This document shows, in pieces, positions 1 to 9,058 of a stretch of DNA of 64,000 nucleotides. This DNA comes from an uncultured Croceitalea sp. (GTDB taxonomy: Bacteria > Bacteroidota > Bacteroidia > Flavobacteriales > Flavobacteriaceae). Below the pieces are notes generated by a model that searched no databases, was not told where the DNA came from, and saw only the letters and a list, made by a program, of their open reading frames with translations. The translations under genes and the position numbers were made by a program. Position 1 is the first letter of the stretch, and every line of letters begins with the position of its first letter. The DNA lies in NCBI GenBank assembly GCA_947499565.1, contig CANMOV010000005.1, forward strand, positions 62,001 to 126,000. Direction: 5' to 3'.

Positions 1-1
1 G

Positions 2-322
2 GATGAAGGGAAGAATGTGATTTTTGATATTGATGTTGTTGGAGGGTTACGTATTAAGAAAAAATTCCCTGAGAAGACTTTAGCAGTTTTTGTAAAGCCA
101 CCAAGTGTAGATGAACTTAAGATTAGACTTAAAAAAAGAAGTACTGAGAGTGACGATAAAATAAATATGAGGGTAGCTAAAGCATCTGTAGAGTTGGCTA
201 CTGCACCTCAGTTTGATAACGTCATAAAAAACTATGATTTAGACATTGCACTAGAAGAAGCGCATAAGCTAGTCGCGGAATACGTAGGAGTTACTTTAAA
301 AGATAGCCAAGAGGAAGCGTAA
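2..322 (+). CDS. gmk: Guanylate kinase, C-terminal part (truncated by window start)
   Basis: The frame is open from base 2 and ends at TAA 320-322, so only about the last 106 residues are present. The visible sequence includes NVIFDIDVVGGLRIKK, the NMP-kinase segment around GMP and the P-loop core; FVKPPSVDELKIRLKKRSTES, the lid with its Arg residues; and the conserved end RVAKASVEL. Guanylate kinase phosphorylates GMP to GDP with ATP in the cytoplasm. The stop overlaps the nadD start by one base (TAATG), which indicates translational coupling. The P-loop lies outside the window. Confidence 0.93.
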   Translation, partial: DEGKNVIFDIDVVGGLRIKKKFPEKTLAVFVKPPSVDELKIRLKKRSTESDDKINMRVAKASVELATAPQFDNVIKNYDLDIALEEAHKLVAEYVGVTLKDSQEEA

Positions 323-906
323 TGAAAAAAGTGGGCTTATATTTTGGCACATTTAATCCAATCCATATTGGTCATTTGATTATAGCCAACCATATGGTCG
401 AGTTTTCAGATTTGGACGAAGTTTGGATGGTAATCACCCCTCAGAGCCCTTTTAAAACAAAGAAATCTTTATTGGATAATCATCATAGATATCAGATGGT
501 TTTTGAAGCTACTACAGACTATCCTAAACTAAAACCTAGTAAAATAGAATTTGATTTACCTCAACCAAATTATACCATAACTACCTTAGTTCACCTTGAG
601 GAAAAATACAAATATGAGTATAGTTTTTCGCTTATTATGGGCGAGGATAATCTAAAAAGCTTCCATAAATGGAAAAACTATGATGTAATTCTTCAGAATT
701 ATGATTTGTATGTATATCCAAGGATTTCTAGCGGAAGTACAGAACACCAGTTTAAAGACCACCCTAAGATTCATAAAGTAGATGCTCCCATTATTGAGGT
801 TTCTTCAACATTTATTAGAAAGCAGCACGCTTTAGGTAAGAATATAAAGTCTATGCTCCCAGATACCGTTTGGAAATACATGGATGAAATGAATTTTTAC
901 AGATAA
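322..906 (+). CDS. nadD: Nicotinate-nucleotide adenylyltransferase
   Basis: This enzyme joins ATP and nicotinate mononucleotide to make deamido-NAD, a step of NAD biosynthesis in the cytoplasm. The nucleotidyltransferase signature GTFNPIHIGH is at residues 9-18. The second motif SSTFIR, which corresponds to ISSTxIR, is at about 161-166. The length of 194 aa is normal for bacterial NadD. The ATG overlaps the stop of the guanylate kinase gene, so the two form an operon, a common flavobacterial pairing. About 90 bases separate it from the next gene on the same strand. Confidence 0.95.
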   Translation: MKKVGLYFGTFNPIHIGHLIIANHMVEFSDLDEVWMVITPQSPFKTKKSLLDNHHRYQMVFEATTDYPKLKPSKIEFDLPQPNYTITTLVHLEEKYKYEYSFSLIMGEDNLKSFHKWKNYDVILQNYDLYVYPRISSGSTEHQFKDHPKIHKVDAPIIEVSSTFIRKQHALGKNIKSMLPDTVWKYMDEMNFYR

Positions 907-995
907 CGGAATTAGCTACCCTTTTTCTAAAGTAAATAATCAATCTATTTTTGTTCAACTAGTTATATGTTTATCTTACAGGAAATTGAAGATAG

Positions 996-3479
996 ATGAA
1001 CAAAATAATATGTTTCTGCCTTTTAGTAGGATTGGTATTTCCAACCTCAATTCAAGCGCAGCGAATAAAAAAAAAGAAAGCTAAATCTGCAACTGAAGCA
1101 CCCACTAAACCAAAATCAAAAAACGGAATTAAGCCTTATAAAAAAGTTATTACCAGTGATGCAGTTTCTGATGAAGGAGTATTTGCTGTGCATCAAATAG
1201 ATGAGGATTATTTCTATGAAATCCCATTGGCTCACTTAAATAAAGACATGCTTTGGGTAAGTCGCATAGCACAAATACAAAATGGTCTTGGAGGCGGTTA
1301 TGTAAATGCAGGTTCAAAAACGAATGAACAGGTAGTGCATTGGGTTAAGTTCCGAAATAAAATACTTTTAAAATCAAAGTCTTTTGTAAATATTGCAGAT
1401 AGTACAAAAGCAATTAGTAATTCGGTAAGGGTTAATAATTATGAGCCAACATTACATGCTTTTGATATAAAAGCTTTTAACTCAGATTCTTCTGCTGTAG
1501 TCATTGATGTAACCAAGTTCTTCACTTCAGATATTGCTGCAATAAGTGGTTTGTCTTCTAGAGCTAGAAAAGAATATAAGGTAAAAAAGCTAGATGGTTC
1601 TCGTAGTTTTATTAATAGCATAAAGAGCTTCCCGGAGAATGTAGAAGTAAAACAGGATTTTACCTATTCCGCTTCCGAACCACCAAGTTTTAGAAGAACG
1701 GAATCCATTAGTATTCAAATGAACCAGTCTATGATTCTATTGCCTGAAGAACCTATGCAGCCAAGAATCTACGATCCAAGAGTAGGATTTTTTACGGTTT
1801 CGCAATACGATTATGGGAGTGAAGCATTAAAAGCAGATCAGAAAACGTATATCCGTAGATGGCGATTAGAACCTAAAGACCCCGAAGCTTATGCGCGTGG
1901 AGAATTGGTAGAACCTGTAAAGCCTATCATTTATTATCTTGATCCGGGGACACCAGAAAACCTTCAAGCATATATTAAACAGGGGATTGAAGATTGGCAA
2001 AAACCTTTTGAAACGGCTGGTTTTAAAAATGCTATTATAGCTAAAGATGTACCTACAAAAGAGGAAGACCCGGAGTTTAGTCCAGAGGACATAAGATATT
2101 CTGTTGTGCGTTATGTAGCAAGCACCACCAGGAATGCCGTTGGCCCTAGCGTTTCGGATCCTAGGAGTGGTGAAATTATAGAGAGTGATATTATTTGGTA
2201 CCACAACCATTTACGTAGTTATCGTAATCGTTATCTGTTGGAGACAGCAGCAGCAAACCCTTCCGCAAGAACATTGGATACCCCTGCAGAAGAAATTGGT
2301 GAAATGATGCGAATGGTTATTGCACATGAAGTTGGTCATGCCTTGGGTTTTCCACATAATATGGCCGCTAGTTATGCCTATCCTGTAGATTCTCTTAGAA
2401 ATGGAACCTTTACACAAAAAAATGGAATTGCCGCAAGTATAATGGACTATGCGCGCTATAATTATATTGCTCAACCTGGAGATGAGAACATCCGTTTTGT
2501 GAGGCAAATGGGTCCTTATGACCATCATGCTGTTAACTGGGGATATCGTTGGTTGCCAGCCCAAAGTGCAGATGCCGAAAAATCAACGCTCAATTCTTGG
2601 GTATTGGAAAAAGAAAATGACCCAAAGTATAAATTTGGAAGACAGTCTAGTCGTTTTGATCCACAATCACAAACAGAATGTATTGGCGATGACCCAATAA
2701 AAGCAAGTACTTACGGGTTAAAAAATTTAAAGTACGTTGCTGCTAATTTACCAAAATGGACTTCTGATCAAACTAATAATTACCAAGATTTAGAAGAACT
2801 ATATGGCGAACTTTTAGGAGTTTATAGCAGATATACGGGTCATGTAACAAACACTGTTGGCGGAGTATTTGAAAATATAAAAACTCCCGAACAAGAAGGG
2901 GTTATCTATACCAATTTTGATGCTGATGCGCAAAAGCAGGCAGTGCAATGGTTACACTCGAATATTTTTGAAACACCTGAGTGGATTTTAGACAAAACCA
3001 TTTTACAAAATATTGATCATGCAGGCCATTTTGAAAAGGTAAGAAGGCTTCAAGTAAGGCAGTTGAACTCCTTATTAAGCTTTGAACGTTTAGGAAGGCT
3101 TATTGATGGAGAGAGTCTTAATGATGATTATTATAGCGCTTTGAGTATGTTAACAGATTTACGGAATGGACTTTGGAAAGAGAGTACTAGAGGAACAAGT
3201 GTGGATTTATACCGTAGAAACTTGCAACGCTCCTACGTAGATAGAATGGAGTATTTAATGACGGAAGAGTTACAACCCAGTAGATTTAGGCGGCCAGGTT
3301 TTGAAGGGCAAATTTATTATAATACTAATACTTCAGATGTTAGGGCTTTGGTAAGAGGAGAGCTTAAAGCCATAAAATCTAGACTAACTTCTGCTAAAAA
3401 TGGTAGAATTAACAAGGAAACCAAGTATCATTATGAGGATATTATAGCTAGGATAAATAGTCTCTTCGATAATGATTAA
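996..3479 (+). CDS. Secreted zinc-dependent metalloprotease (DUF5117/DUF5118 type)
   Basis: This 827 aa protein has an N-terminal signal peptide (hydrophobic stretch ending near SIQAQ, residue 21), followed by a Lys-rich linker. The extended zincin motif HEVGHALGFPH has its ligands at His444, His448 and His454, with Glu445 as the general base. The arrangement matches the large Bacteroidota family of zinc-dependent metalloproteases with DUF5118 and DUF5117 N-terminal regions and a DUF4953-type catalytic part. It probably degrades proteins or peptides in the periplasm or outside the cell; the substrate is unknown. It stands alone, and its stop abuts the stop of the convergent gene that follows (3479/3480). 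Confidence 0.88.
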   Translation: MNKIICFCLLVGLVFPTSIQAQRIKKKKAKSATEAPTKPKSKNGIKPYKKVITSDAVSDEGVFAVHQIDEDYFYEIPLAHLNKDMLWVSRIAQIQNGLGGGYVNAGSKTNEQVVHWVKFRNKILLKSKSFVNIADSTKAISNSVRVNNYEPTLHAFDIKAFNSDSSAVVIDVTKFFTSDIAAISGLSSRARKEYKVKKLDGSRSFINSIKSFPENVEVKQDFTYSASEPPSFRRTESISIQMNQSMILLPEEPMQPRIYDPRVGFFTVSQYDYGSEALKADQKTYIRRWRLEPKDPEAYARGELVEPVKPIIYYLDPGTPENLQAYIKQGIEDWQKPFETAGFKNAIIAKDVPTKEEDPEFSPEDIRYSVVRYVASTTRNAVGPSVSDPRSGEIIESDIIWYHNHLRSYRNRYLLETAAANPSARTLDTPAEEIGEMMRMVIAHEVGHALGFPHNMAASYAYPVDSLRNGTFTQKNGIAASIMDYARYNYIAQPGDENIRFVRQMGPYDHHAVNWGYRWLPAQSADAEKSTLNSWVLEKENDPKYKFGRQSSRFDPQSQTECIGDDPIKASTYGLKNLKYVAANLPKWTSDQTNNYQDLEELYGELLGVYSRYTGHVTNTVGGVFENIKTPEQEGVIYTNFDADAQKQAVQWLHSNIFETPEWILDKTILQNIDHAGHFEKVRRLQVRQLNSLLSFERLGRLIDGESLNDDYYSALSMLTDLRNGLWKESTRGTSVDLYRRNLQRSYVDRMEYLMTEELQPSRFRRPGFEGQIYYNTNTSDVRALVRGELKAIKSRLTSAKNGRINKETKYHYEDIIARINSLFDND

Positions 3480-4205
3480 TTATTCCATATCAGGGATAAA
3501 ATTTAAAACATCAGTACCTAAATATTTATCATCTTTATTGTAATACCATGCCCTAATTTTAGGCATTTTTATTTCATGAATATTTTCTAGACCTTCAAGT
3601 AGAATATATTCTCCATCATTTTTTGATTCGTCATGGAAAAATTGATATACTTCCATGGCATAAGTATGTGGGTCAAAATAAAAATACCAAGTATCTTCTC
3701 CAACTTCTTTAGTATAATTTACTTTTAAGACTAAGTATTGTTTTTCTTTGAATGTTCTTTTTTCTACCTCTTGGTTAATGATTGTTCCAGGGTCTTTCAA
3801 TTTCATAGGTAAACCATAGAGGTAGGTGTAGTAGTTCTTCATCATCTTACCTCTTTCGCAATTTAACCTCAGTCGTTTTTTATCCGAATCAGAAATAGTT
3901 AAACTACCATTTAGGCTGAAGGTGCAACTATCTTTTTCTAACTCGTAAGTGTATAAATCATTTTCTTTTTCAACAGTGAGTATAAAAAGTTCCCTAGACA
4001 AATCCATATGTATTAGGCTTAACCTATCTGCTGATTTAGGAGTTTTCATAATGATTTTTAAATCAGCAATAAACGTTTCCCAATTCCTGTTTGGGTCATG
4101 AAAAGCAATAGCTTTTTCTAGAAGTTCCGTGCCTGAAAGTTCTTGGGCTATTGATGAAAAACTAAATAGTAAAGTTAAAAATGGAACAAAAAACCTCATA
4201 AGCAT
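3480..4205 (-). CDS. Secreted DUF6503-like protein
   Basis: About 241 aa, starting from ATG 4205 (MLMRFF) or 4199 (MRFF). Both are followed by a hydrophobic signal peptide ending at SSIAQ. The frame is open to 4247, but that start would lie inside the PiT gene and give an unlikely N-terminus, so the later start is chosen. The mature part is rich in beta-strand and Lys/Glu (YTYELEKDSCTF, TWYFYFDPHTYAMEV), resembling the LolA/DUF6503 group of flavobacterial exported proteins. The function is unknown. It begins 4-10 bases after the phosphate transporter stop and is very likely co-transcribed with it. Confidence 0.75.
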   Translation of the reverse strand: MLMRFFVPFLTLLFSFSSIAQELSGTELLEKAIAFHDPNRNWETFIADLKIIMKTPKSADRLSLIHMDLSRELFILTVEKENDLYTYELEKDSCTFSLNGSLTISDSDKKRLRLNCERGKMMKNYYTYLYGLPMKLKDPGTIINQEVEKRTFKEKQYLVLKVNYTKEVGEDTWYFYFDPHTYAMEVYQFFHDESKNDGEYILLEGLENIHEIKMPKIRAWYYNKDDKYLGTDVLNFIPDME

Positions 4206-4209
4206 AAAA

Positions 4210-6483
4210 TTATTTTTCAATACGAGCGGGCTCAACAGAGCTATCATGTTCTGTATAATAAAGTTCCAAAAGTTTAGTGGTAGAAGAAATCACATCTTTA
4301 CTTTCCGTTAATAGCGAAAAATAAAGGGAAGTGTTTTTAGGACTAGATTCTTCCGTTCGTGTTCTAGATACTTGTTGTTCTATTTTATTGGAAACTAAAT
4401 CGAAATAAAATTGCTTTTTATTTAAAAGAGCCCCAATTTTCTGAAAATCCCGAGTTCCAAATATATCCGAGCTATTTTTTAAAAGCTCTTCCAGATGATT
4501 ATCTAAATCCTTTAGCTCTTTTATTTGATTGTATTTTAATTTACGATGGTTGTTATTCACATGAGTATAGCTAATCTTAGAAATATATTCTAAAGACTGC
4601 GCTAAATCTTGCAGATGGCCTAGCATCACTAAATAAAAATTACTAGCGCCACCTACGCTAGATTCATCTAGATTTTTGATAAAATAGTAAATGTTGTCTT
4701 GTAGCCCGTCCACCTCCTTTGAAAGTTTAGATACTCTTTTCTTATTCTTTTTTAAGTCGTCAACATTATGTTTGGCCAGACCATTAATAGAGCCTGTATA
4801 TATTTTATTACTTCTATTTATAACGTTTCCAATGTTATCTGCACTTTCCTCAATTACCCCTTGGATAGAGCTGCTTTCTGCTCTTCTAAGGCTATCTTCA
4901 GCTTTAGTAACTTTAGTTTTCTTATTATGGACTATATAGTTACGTAATAACAAAAGAGCTGCGAAAACTAGAAGCACTATAAGCGCAATAAATCCTCCAA
5001 AATGTAAAATTGTAGCTATAATTGCTGCAGCCGTAAAAGCACTAAAAGCAGTAAAAAACCAACCGCCAATTACGTTTAAAACTCCAGCAACTCTGTAAAC
5101 CGCACTTTCTGCACCCCAAGCACGATCCGCTAAGGAGGTTCCCATAGCTACCATAAAAGTCACATATGTAGTTGATAGCGGTAATTTCATGGAGGTGGCA
5201 ATAGATATTAAGACACTTGCTACCATTAGATTTACTGCAGCCCGCACTAAGTCAAAAGCAGGCATGTCCTGAACTTTGTTTTTTGGCACATAAGTATAGG
5301 GAACTTTAAATCTATTGTCTACCCTATTTTTGAATGAAGGAGGTAGAATAGTGCTAAAGCTCTCAAAAGCGGATACACTTAGCTTTACAATTTGTCTAGA
5401 AATAAAGTTTGGTTGAAAACGCTCATCACCTTCATCTTGTCTTGCAAGATCTACACTGGTTTTTACAACGCTTTTTGCTTTAGATGAAAACCAAAGCGTT
5501 ACTACCATAATTCCTCCAGAGAGTAATAATAATAGTGTAGGAGTTCTAACTGCAGCAGATAAACCTTGCATATTAAATTCTGAGGCAGCTATTCCAGACC
5601 CTTGCCAATCTTGAAAGGATTGTAAAGCCGCAATGGGAACGCCAATAAAATTCACCAAGTCGTTTCCAGCAAAAGCCATTGCCAAAGCAAATGTTCCTAA
5701 AACAATTACAACTGTGTAGATATTCCACTTTAAGAATGTAGAAAATATCCAAGACAGCAATGTCCAAAATAGTAGATTCCCCGCAATAAAAAGCTCTGGA
5801 GATTCACTTATAAATTGTGTTATAGATTCGTCAAATATTGCAGCGCTTTTTAGACCTTTAACGATTATAAAATATATAATTGCCGTGATTGCTATACCTC
5901 CAAATATGGATTCTACCCATTTCGGTTGATTTTTGTATTGGAAGGAAATTAAAACTCTTGAAATAAATTGTACTAAAGCCCCTATCGTAAATGCTATAAA
6001 AACAGAAAGGAGAATTCCAAAGATAATTTGAGTTGCTTTTTCGGTATTTATATAATTTGCTAAATCCGAAAAATTACCTTCTATTCCATATATTTTAATC
6101 AGTGAAATTGCAACGGCAGCCCCTAATAGTTCAAAAACTATGGAAACTGTTGTTGATGTTGGCATTCCCAGGGTATTAAAAAAATCGAGGAGTAAAATAT
6201 CCGTAATCATTACCGCCATAAAAATGAACATGATCTCTTCGAAGACAAATTCACCAGGATTAAAAATTCCCTTACGAGCAACTTCCATCATTCCACTAGA
6301 AGACATAGCACCAAAAGCAATTCCTAAACTAGCTACAATCATTACCGTTTTAAAAGTAACCGCTTTTGAACCTATTGCAGAATTTAAAAAATTTACAGCA
6401 TCGTTACTTACACCAACCACCAAGTCCGTTATTGCCAAAAGGCCTAGTGCGATAACCATGAAAATGTAGATATTTTCTCCCAT
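4210..6483 (-). CDS. PiT-family inorganic phosphate transporter with C-terminal cytoplasmic extension
   Basis: This 757 aa inner-membrane transporter is predicted to import phosphate with a cation. The PiT signature VGVSNDAVNFLNSAIGSKA is near residues 23-41. The inverted second half carries LPLSTTYVTFMVAMGTSLAD. Many hydrophobic helices fill residues 1-520. The last ~210 residues are hydrophilic and helical (KKNKKRVSKLSKEVDGLQ, HVNNNHRKLKYNQIKELKDL), resembling a PhoU-like or coiled-coil regulatory domain. This makes it much longer than the 420-500 aa of classic PitA. It is divergent from dgt. The dyad at 6508-6527 is a candidate control site. Confidence 0.88.
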   Translation of the reverse strand: MGENIYIFMVIALGLLAITDLVVGVSNDAVNFLNSAIGSKAVTFKTVMIVASLGIAFGAMSSSGMMEVARKGIFNPGEFVFEEIMFIFMAVMITDILLLDFFNTLGMPTSTTVSIVFELLGAAVAISLIKIYGIEGNFSDLANYINTEKATQIIFGILLSVFIAFTIGALVQFISRVLISFQYKNQPKWVESIFGGIAITAIIYFIIVKGLKSAAIFDESITQFISESPELFIAGNLLFWTLLSWIFSTFLKWNIYTVVIVLGTFALAMAFAGNDLVNFIGVPIAALQSFQDWQGSGIAASEFNMQGLSAAVRTPTLLLLLSGGIMVVTLWFSSKAKSVVKTSVDLARQDEGDERFQPNFISRQIVKLSVSAFESFSTILPPSFKNRVDNRFKVPYTYVPKNKVQDMPAFDLVRAAVNLMVASVLISIATSMKLPLSTTYVTFMVAMGTSLADRAWGAESAVYRVAGVLNVIGGWFFTAFSAFTAAAIIATILHFGGFIALIVLLVFAALLLLRNYIVHNKKTKVTKAEDSLRRAESSSIQGVIEESADNIGNVINRSNKIYTGSINGLAKHNVDDLKKNKKRVSKLSKEVDGLQDNIYYFIKNLDESSVGGASNFYLVMLGHLQDLAQSLEYISKISYTHVNNNHRKLKYNQIKELKDLDNHLEELLKNSSDIFGTRDFQKIGALLNKKQFYFDLVSNKIEQQVSRTRTEESSPKNTSLYFSLLTESKDVISSTTKLLELYYTEHDSSVEPARIEK

Positions 6484-6507
6484 ATTATAAATTGAAAATA
6501 AGCAAAA

Positions 6508-6527
6508 ATGCCATTATAATTTGGCAT
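6508..6527. promoter_or_regulatory. Inverted repeat ATGCCA-N8-TGGCAT upstream of the phosphate transporter
   Basis: Two six-base arms, ATGCCA (6508-6513) and TGGCAT (6522-6527), flank an 8-base AT-only spacer. The dyad lies in the 132-base gap between the divergent PiT and dgt genes and starts 25 bases from the PiT ATG. It may be an operator; no regulator can be assigned from sequence. Confidence 0.3.
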
Positions 6528-6615
6528 ATAGGTTAATAAAATGTTACCAAATACCCTTTAAAAATAGCAGATAGAAAGACAAAGGAGCTTATCTTGGTCT
6601 AAAATTATACCCTAG

Positions 6616-7974
6616 ATGAATTGGGAGCACTTACTTTCATTAAAAAGATTTGGCGATACTAATAAAAGGCTAAGAAAACTTCAAGATGAAACACGCCTAG
6701 GATTTGAAGTAGATTATGATCGCATTATTTTTTCTTCTGCTTTTAGAAGTTTACAAGACAAAACCCAAGTAGTACCTATGCCAATTAAGGTTGGCTCAAG
6801 AAAAGAGTTTGTACATACTAGATTAACTCATAGTTTAGAGGTCTCCGTTGTTGGAAGAAGCCTAGGACGTGTGGCTGGTAAAATGCTGTTAAAGAAATAT
6901 CCTGTTCTAAAGGAAGAGCAAGGGTATCAGTTTAATGATTTTGGCGCAATAGTAGCAGCTGCCTCTTTGGCTCATGATATTGGAAACCCCCCATTTGGCC
7001 ATAGTGGTGAAAAAGCTATAGGGACCTATTTTAAATCTGGGGAAGGAGAAAAATACAAGGAGCAACTTTCAGGGAAAGAATATCAAGACCTAATTGATTT
7101 TGAAGGTAATGCTAATGGGTTTAAGCTACTAAATGAATCTAGGAATGGGGTAGAAGGAGGATTGCGACTAAGCTATGCCACTTTAGGTGCATTTATGAAA
7201 TACCCCAAGGAATCTTTGCCCAAGAAACCAACAAAAAATATTATTGACAAAAAGTTTGGTTTTTTTCAATCTGATAAGGAATTCTTTTTGGAACTAGCAA
7301 ATGAATTGGGGCTAAAACGTAATGATAATAACTTAGAAACAGGATATTATCGTCACCCACTAACATATTTAGTTGAGGCAGCTGATGATATTTGTTATAC
7401 AATAATCGATTTTGAGGATGGAATAAACCTTGGCTTTATTTCAGAGGAATATGCGTTAGAGTATTTAATAAAGTTGGTAAAGGATACCATCAACACAAAA
7501 AAGTATCAGGCTATGACCTCTATGAGTGATAGGTTGAGTTATTTAAGAGCATTGGCCATAAGTACGCTTATAAAAGATGCAGCGCGCATTTTTGAAGAAA
7601 ACGAATCTGAAATATTACAAGGAAATTTTGATACTGCATTGCTAGATAAAAGTGCCTATAAAGCTCAAATAGCAGATATTATTAACCTCAGTATTGAGAA
7701 AATTTATCAATCTCCGGAGGTTTTAGAAAAAGAGCTTGCTGGCTATAAAATTATCTCAGATATTCTAGAAGTATACACTACAGCGTTAATTAATAAGAAA
7801 GAAAATAGGGAGACAAATTATGATAAACTGTTAATCCGTTCTTTACCAGAAAAATATCAAAATACAACTGTTTCAGTATATGATATTTTATTGAACACAA
7901 GCTGTTTTGTGGCAAGTTTGTCAGATAGTGCTGCCGTTTATATTCATAATAAGCTAATGGGGAAACAACTGTAA
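6616..7974 (+). CDS. dgt: Deoxyguanosinetriphosphate triphosphohydrolase (dGTPase)
   Basis: This 452 aa HD-domain enzyme hydrolyses dGTP (possibly other dNTPs) to the nucleoside and triphosphate, controlling dNTP pools. The N-terminus matches the family (RFGDTNKRLRKLQDETR, DYDRIIFSSAFRSLQDKTQV). The metal site shows THSLEVS with His72, AHDIGNPPFGHSGE with His120-Asp121, and a later Asp in VEAADDICYTIIDFEDG. The length fits the type-1 dGTPase group. It is divergent from the PiT gene and convergent with the DUF3078 gene. The short palindrome TTCGTTT-A-AAACGAA (7980-7994) lies at their junction. Confidence 0.93.
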   Translation: MNWEHLLSLKRFGDTNKRLRKLQDETRLGFEVDYDRIIFSSAFRSLQDKTQVVPMPIKVGSRKEFVHTRLTHSLEVSVVGRSLGRVAGKMLLKKYPVLKEEQGYQFNDFGAIVAAASLAHDIGNPPFGHSGEKAIGTYFKSGEGEKYKEQLSGKEYQDLIDFEGNANGFKLLNESRNGVEGGLRLSYATLGAFMKYPKESLPKKPTKNIIDKKFGFFQSDKEFFLELANELGLKRNDNNLETGYYRHPLTYLVEAADDICYTIIDFEDGINLGFISEEYALEYLIKLVKDTINTKKYQAMTSMSDRLSYLRALAISTLIKDAARIFEENESEILQGNFDTALLDKSAYKAQIADIINLSIEKIYQSPEVLEKELAGYKIISDILEVYTTALINKKENRETNYDKLLIRSLPEKYQNTTVSVYDILLNTSCFVASLSDSAAVYIHNKLMGKQL

Positions 7975-7984
7975 GGAGTTTCGT

Positions 7985-9058
7985 TTAAAACGAATAATTA
8001 AAGCCCACCCCTAAGAATTGTTTAAACTGAATTCGGGGCTCACCAGGGTTAGTAATAGTCCCATCATCAGCTACTACCTCATCAAATTTTATATCATCAT
8101 CATAGATAAGATGTGTGCCAATATTTGCTTTTACATTTTCGTTAACGGTAAATGTAAAAGCCAGTTCCCAGTCCAAATCAATATTGCCAAAACTTCTTAA
8201 ATAATCCGTGTATAAACTAATCCGATGATTTAAAGAGATATTTTTAAACACTTCTTTTTCCCAGGTATTGGTAACTAAGAAACCAATTTCCATGAAAACA
8301 TTTTTTCCGGCATCAACACCAAAAGCTCCTTGTTGAGAAAGTCTATCGTCTAAAACAAAAGTTGCTTTTTGTGTAAAAGGAGAAATATAAAGATTAAATT
8401 TTTTTGCTTCAGGAATATATGAAGTACCTGCTCCTAAAAATAAATAGCCTGGTGCCATAAACCTAGAAATTGGAGTGCTTCTATCTGGGTACTTAAAACC
8501 ATTTGAAAATTGCGAATTAAAATTCATTTTTACGGAATAGTACCAACTGGTAATAGTATCTTTTCGAAAACCGAATGTAGAAGAGAGCCTTATAAAATCA
8601 TCTGTTTTACGCAACTTTCTACCTTCCTGAGCATTAATACCATAGCGAAAACGTAACTCATTGTCCCAGTTTATATATCTAAACTTGTAGTTTCGAACAA
8701 AATTTAGGTTTCCAAGTGCTGAAATAGAGTTGTCTCCCCCAGCATTCCAGTTCACAAAAGCTACTTCATTAATATTAACCCCAAACTCGTTTTTATTATC
8801 CCAGAAAGAAGTTGGAACAAATTTTTTAGGTTTTTTGAGTAACGGCTTTGTTGAATTAAAGGAATATTTTGGACTACGGAGTTTTACCCCGCGTAAGATA
8901 TTTTTTATTTTTTTTTGCTCCCATCGAATCACATGAGTCTCTATTTCTGAAGTATCTACAACAATAGAATCTTGAACCTTGTTTTGTGCAGAACAAAGGG
9001 TCCCACAAAAAAGGAAAGCAATTTTAAGAATAGTAAGATTTCTATAAAATGGTATCAA
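7985..9058 (-). CDS. DUF3078 outer-membrane-type protein
   Basis: 357 aa with a signal peptide (ILKIAFLFCGTLCSAQ). The body is rich in aromatic beta-strands, for example FRYINWDNELRFRYG and FNLYISPFTQKATFVLD, and ends in GVGFNYSF with a terminal Phe, as in outer-membrane beta-barrels. NKNEFGVNINEVAFVNWNAGG is the family hallmark of DUF3078. The 17-base overlap with the end of dxs (9042-9058) indicates co-transcription, a conserved flavobacterial pairing. The function is not known; it is probably an outer-membrane protein. Confidence 0.85.
   Translation of the reverse strand: MIPFYRNLTILKIAFLFCGTLCSAQNKVQDSIVVDTSEIETHVIRWEQKKIKNILRGVKLRSPKYSFNSTKPLLKKPKKFVPTSFWDNKNEFGVNINEVAFVNWNAGGDNSISALGNLNFVRNYKFRYINWDNELRFRYGINAQEGRKLRKTDDFIRLSSTFGFRKDTITSWYYSVKMNFNSQFSNGFKYPDRSTPISRFMAPGYLFLGAGTSYIPEAKKFNLYISPFTQKATFVLDDRLSQQGAFGVDAGKNVFMEIGFLVTNTWEKEVFKNISLNHRISLYTDYLRSFGNIDLDWELAFTFTVNENVKANIGTHLIYDDDIKFDEVVADDGTITNPGEPRIQFKQFLGVGFNYSF

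Noticed and set aside
6140-6469. 109-codon plus-strand frame inside the PiT gene
   Set aside because: It is antisense to the transporter and consists of Lys/Thr/Ile-rich complement sequence. It is not a gene.
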